64,000 nt of DNA from contig NZ_JBHSGT010000056.1 in the NCBI RefSeq assembly GCF_042654605.1, positions 30,715 through 94,714 on the forward strand, written 5' to 3'. The notes below the pieces were generated by a model. It was not told the origin of the DNA and did not search any database. It saw only the letters and a list, made by a program, of their open reading frames with translations. A program made the position numbers and the translations under genes. Below, piece after piece: positions 61,096 to 64,000 of this stretch (positions are counted from its first letter, which is position 1; each line of letters opens with the position of its first letter). The stretch is from Enterococcus_I eurekensis. GTDB taxonomy: Bacteria; Bacillota; Bacilli; Lactobacillales; Enterococcaceae.

Positions 61096-62614
61096 TGTTT
61101 CTGATAAAGCAGGAATTGTTGAACTAGCAAAAGAATTAGTTGCTTTAGATTTTGAAATCATCTCAACCGGTGGAACAAAATCAGCTTTAGATCAAGCGGG
61201 TCTCACAACGATTGGGATTGAAGAAGTGACAGAGTTCCCAGAAATGATGGACGGTCGAGTTAAGACTCTTCATCCAAAAATTCATGGTGGCTTATTAGGT
61301 CGTCGTGATTTCGAAAGTCACGTAGCGGCAATGAGTGAGCATGCTATTCATCCAATTGATTTAGTTGTGGTTAACTTATATCCATTCAAAGAAACAATTA
61401 GTCGCCCGGATGTAACCGAAGCCGATGCGATTGAAAACATTGATATTGGTGGACCAAGTATGTTGCGTTCAGCTGCTAAAAATCATCAATTTGTGACAGT
61501 CGCAGTTGATCCTAGCGATTATCCAATTATTTTAGAAGAGTTAAAAGCAAATGGTGAAACCACTTTTGCGACTCGTCAAAAATTAGCAGCGAAAGTTTTC
61601 CGTCACACAGCGGCTTATGATGCGTTGATTGCCAACTACTTAACAACACTTGTTGGTGAAACAGAACCTGAGCAATTAACGTTAACTTATGATTTAAAAC
61701 AATCACTTCGTTATGGTGAAAACAGTCATCAAGCAGCTGATTTTTATCAAGATGCTTTACCGAAAGCTTTTTCAATTGCAAGTGCTAAACAACTACATGG
61801 TAAAGAGCTTTCTTATAATAATATTCGTGATGCCGATGCAGCGATTAAAATTGCTAAAGAATACGATAAACCAATCGCAGTCGCGGTGAAACATATGAAT
61901 CCTTGTGGAATCGGTACTGGCGAAACGGCTTATGAAGCATTTATGAATGCCTACGAAGCGGATTCAGTTTCGATCTTTGGTGGAATTGTTGTCTTGAACC
62001 GTCCAATTACGCTTGATGTTGCTAATCAAATGAAAAATATTTTCTTAGAGATTATTATTGCACCATCATTTGATGAAGATGCTTTTGAAGTTTTAGCTCA
62101 AAAGAAAAACCTTCGTTTATTAACGCTTGATTTTTCAGCAGCGGTTAGTGAACAAGCAGAAGTGGTTTCTGTTTTAGGTGGTTTATTAGTTCAAAGTCCA
62201 GATAGTCAAAAAGAAAATCCAACTGATTGGAAAGTTGTTACAAAACGCCAACCATCTGAAGCAGAATTAGCGACAATGATTTTTGCTTGGAATGGTGTGA
62301 AACACGTAAAATCAAATGCGATTTTATTAGCCAATGGTGAACGGACAGTTGGTATTGGTGCGGGTCAAATGAATCGTGTGGGTTCAGTTAAGATTGCAAT
62401 TGATCAAGCAACAGCCGCCAACCAAATTGAAGGAGCTGTTTTAGCCAGCGATGCCTTTTTCCCAATGAGTGACAGTGTCGAATATGCGGCAAAACATGGG
62501 ATTAAAGCGATTATCCAACCTGGTGGTAGTATTAAAGATCAAGAATCAATCGATATGGCCGATCAATATGGTGTTGCAATGATCTTCACTAATTTACGTC
62601 ATTTTAAACATTAA
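61073..62614 (+). CDS. purH: Bifunctional AICAR transformylase/IMP cyclohydrolase PurH
   Basis: 513 residues. The last two steps to IMP. The N-terminal MGS-like IMPCH domain (RALISVSDKAGIVELAKEL, STGGTKSALDQAG, MMDGRVKTLHPKIHGGLLGRRD) is followed by the transformylase domain with LRYGENSHQAA, the KHMNPCGIGTG block and SDAFFPMSDSVEYAAKHGIKAIIQPGGSIKDQE. AAAGGAG is upstream of the ATG. Co-translated with purN; 30 bp separates it from purD. Confidence 0.98.
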   Translation: MLKRALISVSDKAGIVELAKELVALDFEIISTGGTKSALDQAGLTTIGIEEVTEFPEMMDGRVKTLHPKIHGGLLGRRDFESHVAAMSEHAIHPIDLVVVNLYPFKETISRPDVTEADAIENIDIGGPSMLRSAAKNHQFVTVAVDPSDYPIILEELKANGETTFATRQKLAAKVFRHTAAYDALIANYLTTLVGETEPEQLTLTYDLKQSLRYGENSHQAADFYQDALPKAFSIASAKQLHGKELSYNNIRDADAAIKIAKEYDKPIAVAVKHMNPCGIGTGETAYEAFMNAYEADSVSIFGGIVVLNRPITLDVANQMKNIFLEIIIAPSFDEDAFEVLAQKKNLRLLTLDFSAAVSEQAEVVSVLGGLLVQSPDSQKENPTDWKVVTKRQPSEAELATMIFAWNGVKHVKSNAILLANGERTVGIGAGQMNRVGSVKIAIDQATAANQIEGAVLASDAFFPMSDSVEYAAKHGIKAIIQPGGSIKDQESIDMADQYGVAMIFTNLRHFKH

Positions 62615-62644
62615 AAATAGCTAGGTAACAAAAAGGAGAACGCG

Positions 62645-63901
62645 ATGAAGCTTTTGATTATTGGTAGTGGCGGTCGTGAACACGCCGTAGGAAAAAAACT
62701 ATTAGAAGATCCACAAGTAACTGCCGTCTTTTGTGCGAAAGGCAATGCCGGTATGCTCAAGGATGGGATTAAGATTCTTGATATTGCGGAAGATGCGCAC
62801 CAAGACTTGATTGCTTTTGCTAAAAAAGAAGTAATTGATTGGACATTTGTTGGTCCAGAAATTCCTTTGTTAAATGGGATTGTAGATGATTTTCAAACAG
62901 CTGGTTTAAAAATCTTTGGTCCAAATCAGGCAGCAGCGATGATTGAGGGTTCAAAAGAATTTGCCAAAGAACTTATGACTGAAATGAAAATTCCAACAGC
63001 AGCTTATCAAACATTTTCTGATTTTGAAGCAGCTAAAGCGTATGTTCTTGAACAAGGTGCACCAATTGTGGTTAAAGCGGATGGGTTAGCCGCTGGTAAA
63101 GGGGTTGTTGTTGCTGAGACGGTTGAAGAAGCGATTGAAGCTTTGCATGAAATGCTTGAAGAACAAAAATTTGGTTCAAGCAGCGCTAGAGTTGTCATTG
63201 AAGAATTTTTAGTGGGAGAAGAATTCTCATTGTTAGCATTTGTTGATGGTGAACACGTTTATCCAATGGTTATTGCACAAGATCATAAGCGTGCGTTTGA
63301 TTTTGATCGAGGTCCAAATACAGGTGGGATGGGTGCCTACTCGCCGGTTCCTCAAATTTCTGAAGCAATGGTGGAGCAAGCCGTTCAGAAAGTCTTACAT
63401 CCAACGGTCCAAGGAATGATCCAAAGAGGAACACCGTATCACGGGATTTTATATGCTGGTTTGATTGCTACTGCTCAAGGACCGAAAGTGATTGAATTTA
63501 ATGCCCGCTTTGGTGATCCGGAAACGCAAGTTGTTTTACCGCGTTTAGAAAGTAGTTTAGCACAAGTAATCAGCAAGTTGATTGCGCATGAAAAACCAGA
63601 AATTAAATGGAACAACCAAGCATCGGTTGGTGTAGTTGTGGCCGCTGAAGGTTATCCTGAAGTTTATCAAAAAGGTATGCTCTTGCCTGAAATGACCAAT
63701 GAAGATGTTTCGGTGATTTATGCGGGCGTAGCTGAAAAAGAAGGACAACTCGTTGCTAATGGTGGTCGTGTCTTTTTAGTTGAAGCACATGCAGAGACTA
63801 TTGAAGCAGCTCAACAAAAAGTCTATCAGGCGTTAGAAAGCGTAGCACTCGATCAACTGTTTTATCGTAAAGATATTGGTAGTAAAGCTTTAAAAAATTA
63901 A
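62645..63901 (+). CDS. purD: Phosphoribosylamine-glycine ligase PurD
   Basis: 418 residues. An ATP-grasp ligase that joins glycine to phosphoribosylamine. The N-terminus MKLLIIGSGGREHAVGKKL, the ATP-grasp blocks PIVVKADGLAAGKGVVVAET and QDHKRAFDFDRGPNTGGMGAYSPVP, and EFNARFGDPETQVVLPRL are clear. AAAGGAGAA precedes the ATG. It is the last purine gene in the window; no purC or purB follows within the 99 bp to the edge. Confidence 0.98.
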   Translation: MKLLIIGSGGREHAVGKKLLEDPQVTAVFCAKGNAGMLKDGIKILDIAEDAHQDLIAFAKKEVIDWTFVGPEIPLLNGIVDDFQTAGLKIFGPNQAAAMIEGSKEFAKELMTEMKIPTAAYQTFSDFEAAKAYVLEQGAPIVVKADGLAAGKGVVVAETVEEAIEALHEMLEEQKFGSSSARVVIEEFLVGEEFSLLAFVDGEHVYPMVIAQDHKRAFDFDRGPNTGGMGAYSPVPQISEAMVEQAVQKVLHPTVQGMIQRGTPYHGILYAGLIATAQGPKVIEFNARFGDPETQVVLPRLESSLAQVISKLIAHEKPEIKWNNQASVGVVVAAEGYPEVYQKGMLLPEMTNEDVSVIYAGVAEKEGQLVANGGRVFLVEAHAETIEAAQQKVYQALESVALDQLFYRKDIGSKALKN

Positions 63902-64000
63902 ATAAAGCAACCAATTTTAATTTCGCATGAAAGCTTAATTGCAATATCAAATGCATAAAAAATTTTAAAAACCTTTATAGACAGCGAATTACTCAATAAT
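63902..64000. other. AT-rich DNA to the window edge, nothing assignable
   Basis: No open frame, convincing terminator or RNA element is seen in the last 99 bp. Confidence 0.5.

Noticed and set aside
1..64000. CRISPR array, prophage, integrative element or restriction system
   Set aside because: No direct-repeat array, cas gene, phage structural gene or restriction-modification gene was seen. xerC is the chromosomal type with hslVU-codY.

Overview
This window is a stretch of low-G+C Gram-positive chromosome. Gene content and order point to the order Lactobacillales, most likely the Enterococcaceae (Enterococcus, Vagococcus or a relative). The signs are the xerC-hslV-hslU-codY block, parE-parC, pflB-pflA, a glgBCDAP glycogen cluster, a guanine riboswitch before xpt, and a purE..purD operon with lactic-type PurBox promoters. 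Genus and species cannot be fixed from the sequence alone. Nearly all of it reads as core chromosome. No phage, plasmid, CRISPR or resistance module was seen.

Layout. 1-3.9 kb: end of an SGNH hydrolase gene, a YpmS-like membrane protein, msrA, a YozE-family gene, an S41 protease and a type I signal peptidase. 4-12 kb: rbgA-rnhB, dprA, topA-trmFO, then an NfeD-like/flotillin pair. 12.3-16.9 kb: xerC-hslV-hslU-codY and an aldose epimerase-like gene. 17-22.2 kb: plsY (minus strand) divergent from parE-parC. 22.3-26.7 kb: fermentative pflB, pflA and the pyrophosphatase gene ppaC, each with its own terminator. 27.7-37.7 kb: glycogen synthesis and breakdown (glgB, glgC, glgD, glgA, glgP and a GH13 enzyme). 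37.7-46.8 kb: an unrecognised charged protein, a minus-strand tRNA-Leu(GAG), alaA, a DUF2187-like gene, an orphan HTH/TPR regulator, nagA and a large FtsX-type ABC exporter.

46.8-47.55 kb is the main unexplained stretch. It holds a decayed, frameshifted N-terminus of an ISL3-type transposase, followed by about 200 bp that look like a structured non-coding RNA: several perfect hairpins, a likely H-type pseudoknot and a final terminator hairpin with a T-run. 47.5-52 kb: two divergent aromatic-acid-exporter-like (ArAE/FUSC) membrane proteins, an unknown 169-residue protein, two cell-wall hydrolases and an uncharacterised barrel-like protein. 52-63.9 kb: the purine region. xpt is preceded by a guanine riboswitch and terminator. 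purEK and purSQLFMNHD are two separate transcription units, each with a strong promoter and an identical ACGAACGATT motif exactly 67 bp upstream of the -10 box. purC is missing from its usual place between purK and purS.

How the parts fit: PurR, guanine and possibly CodY signals tie nucleotide synthesis and salvage to nutrient state. pfl and glg handle carbon flow and storage. parCE/topA/xerC handle DNA topology and dimer resolution. Start codons were re-chosen from ribosome binding sites in many genes; the reason is given in each entry.
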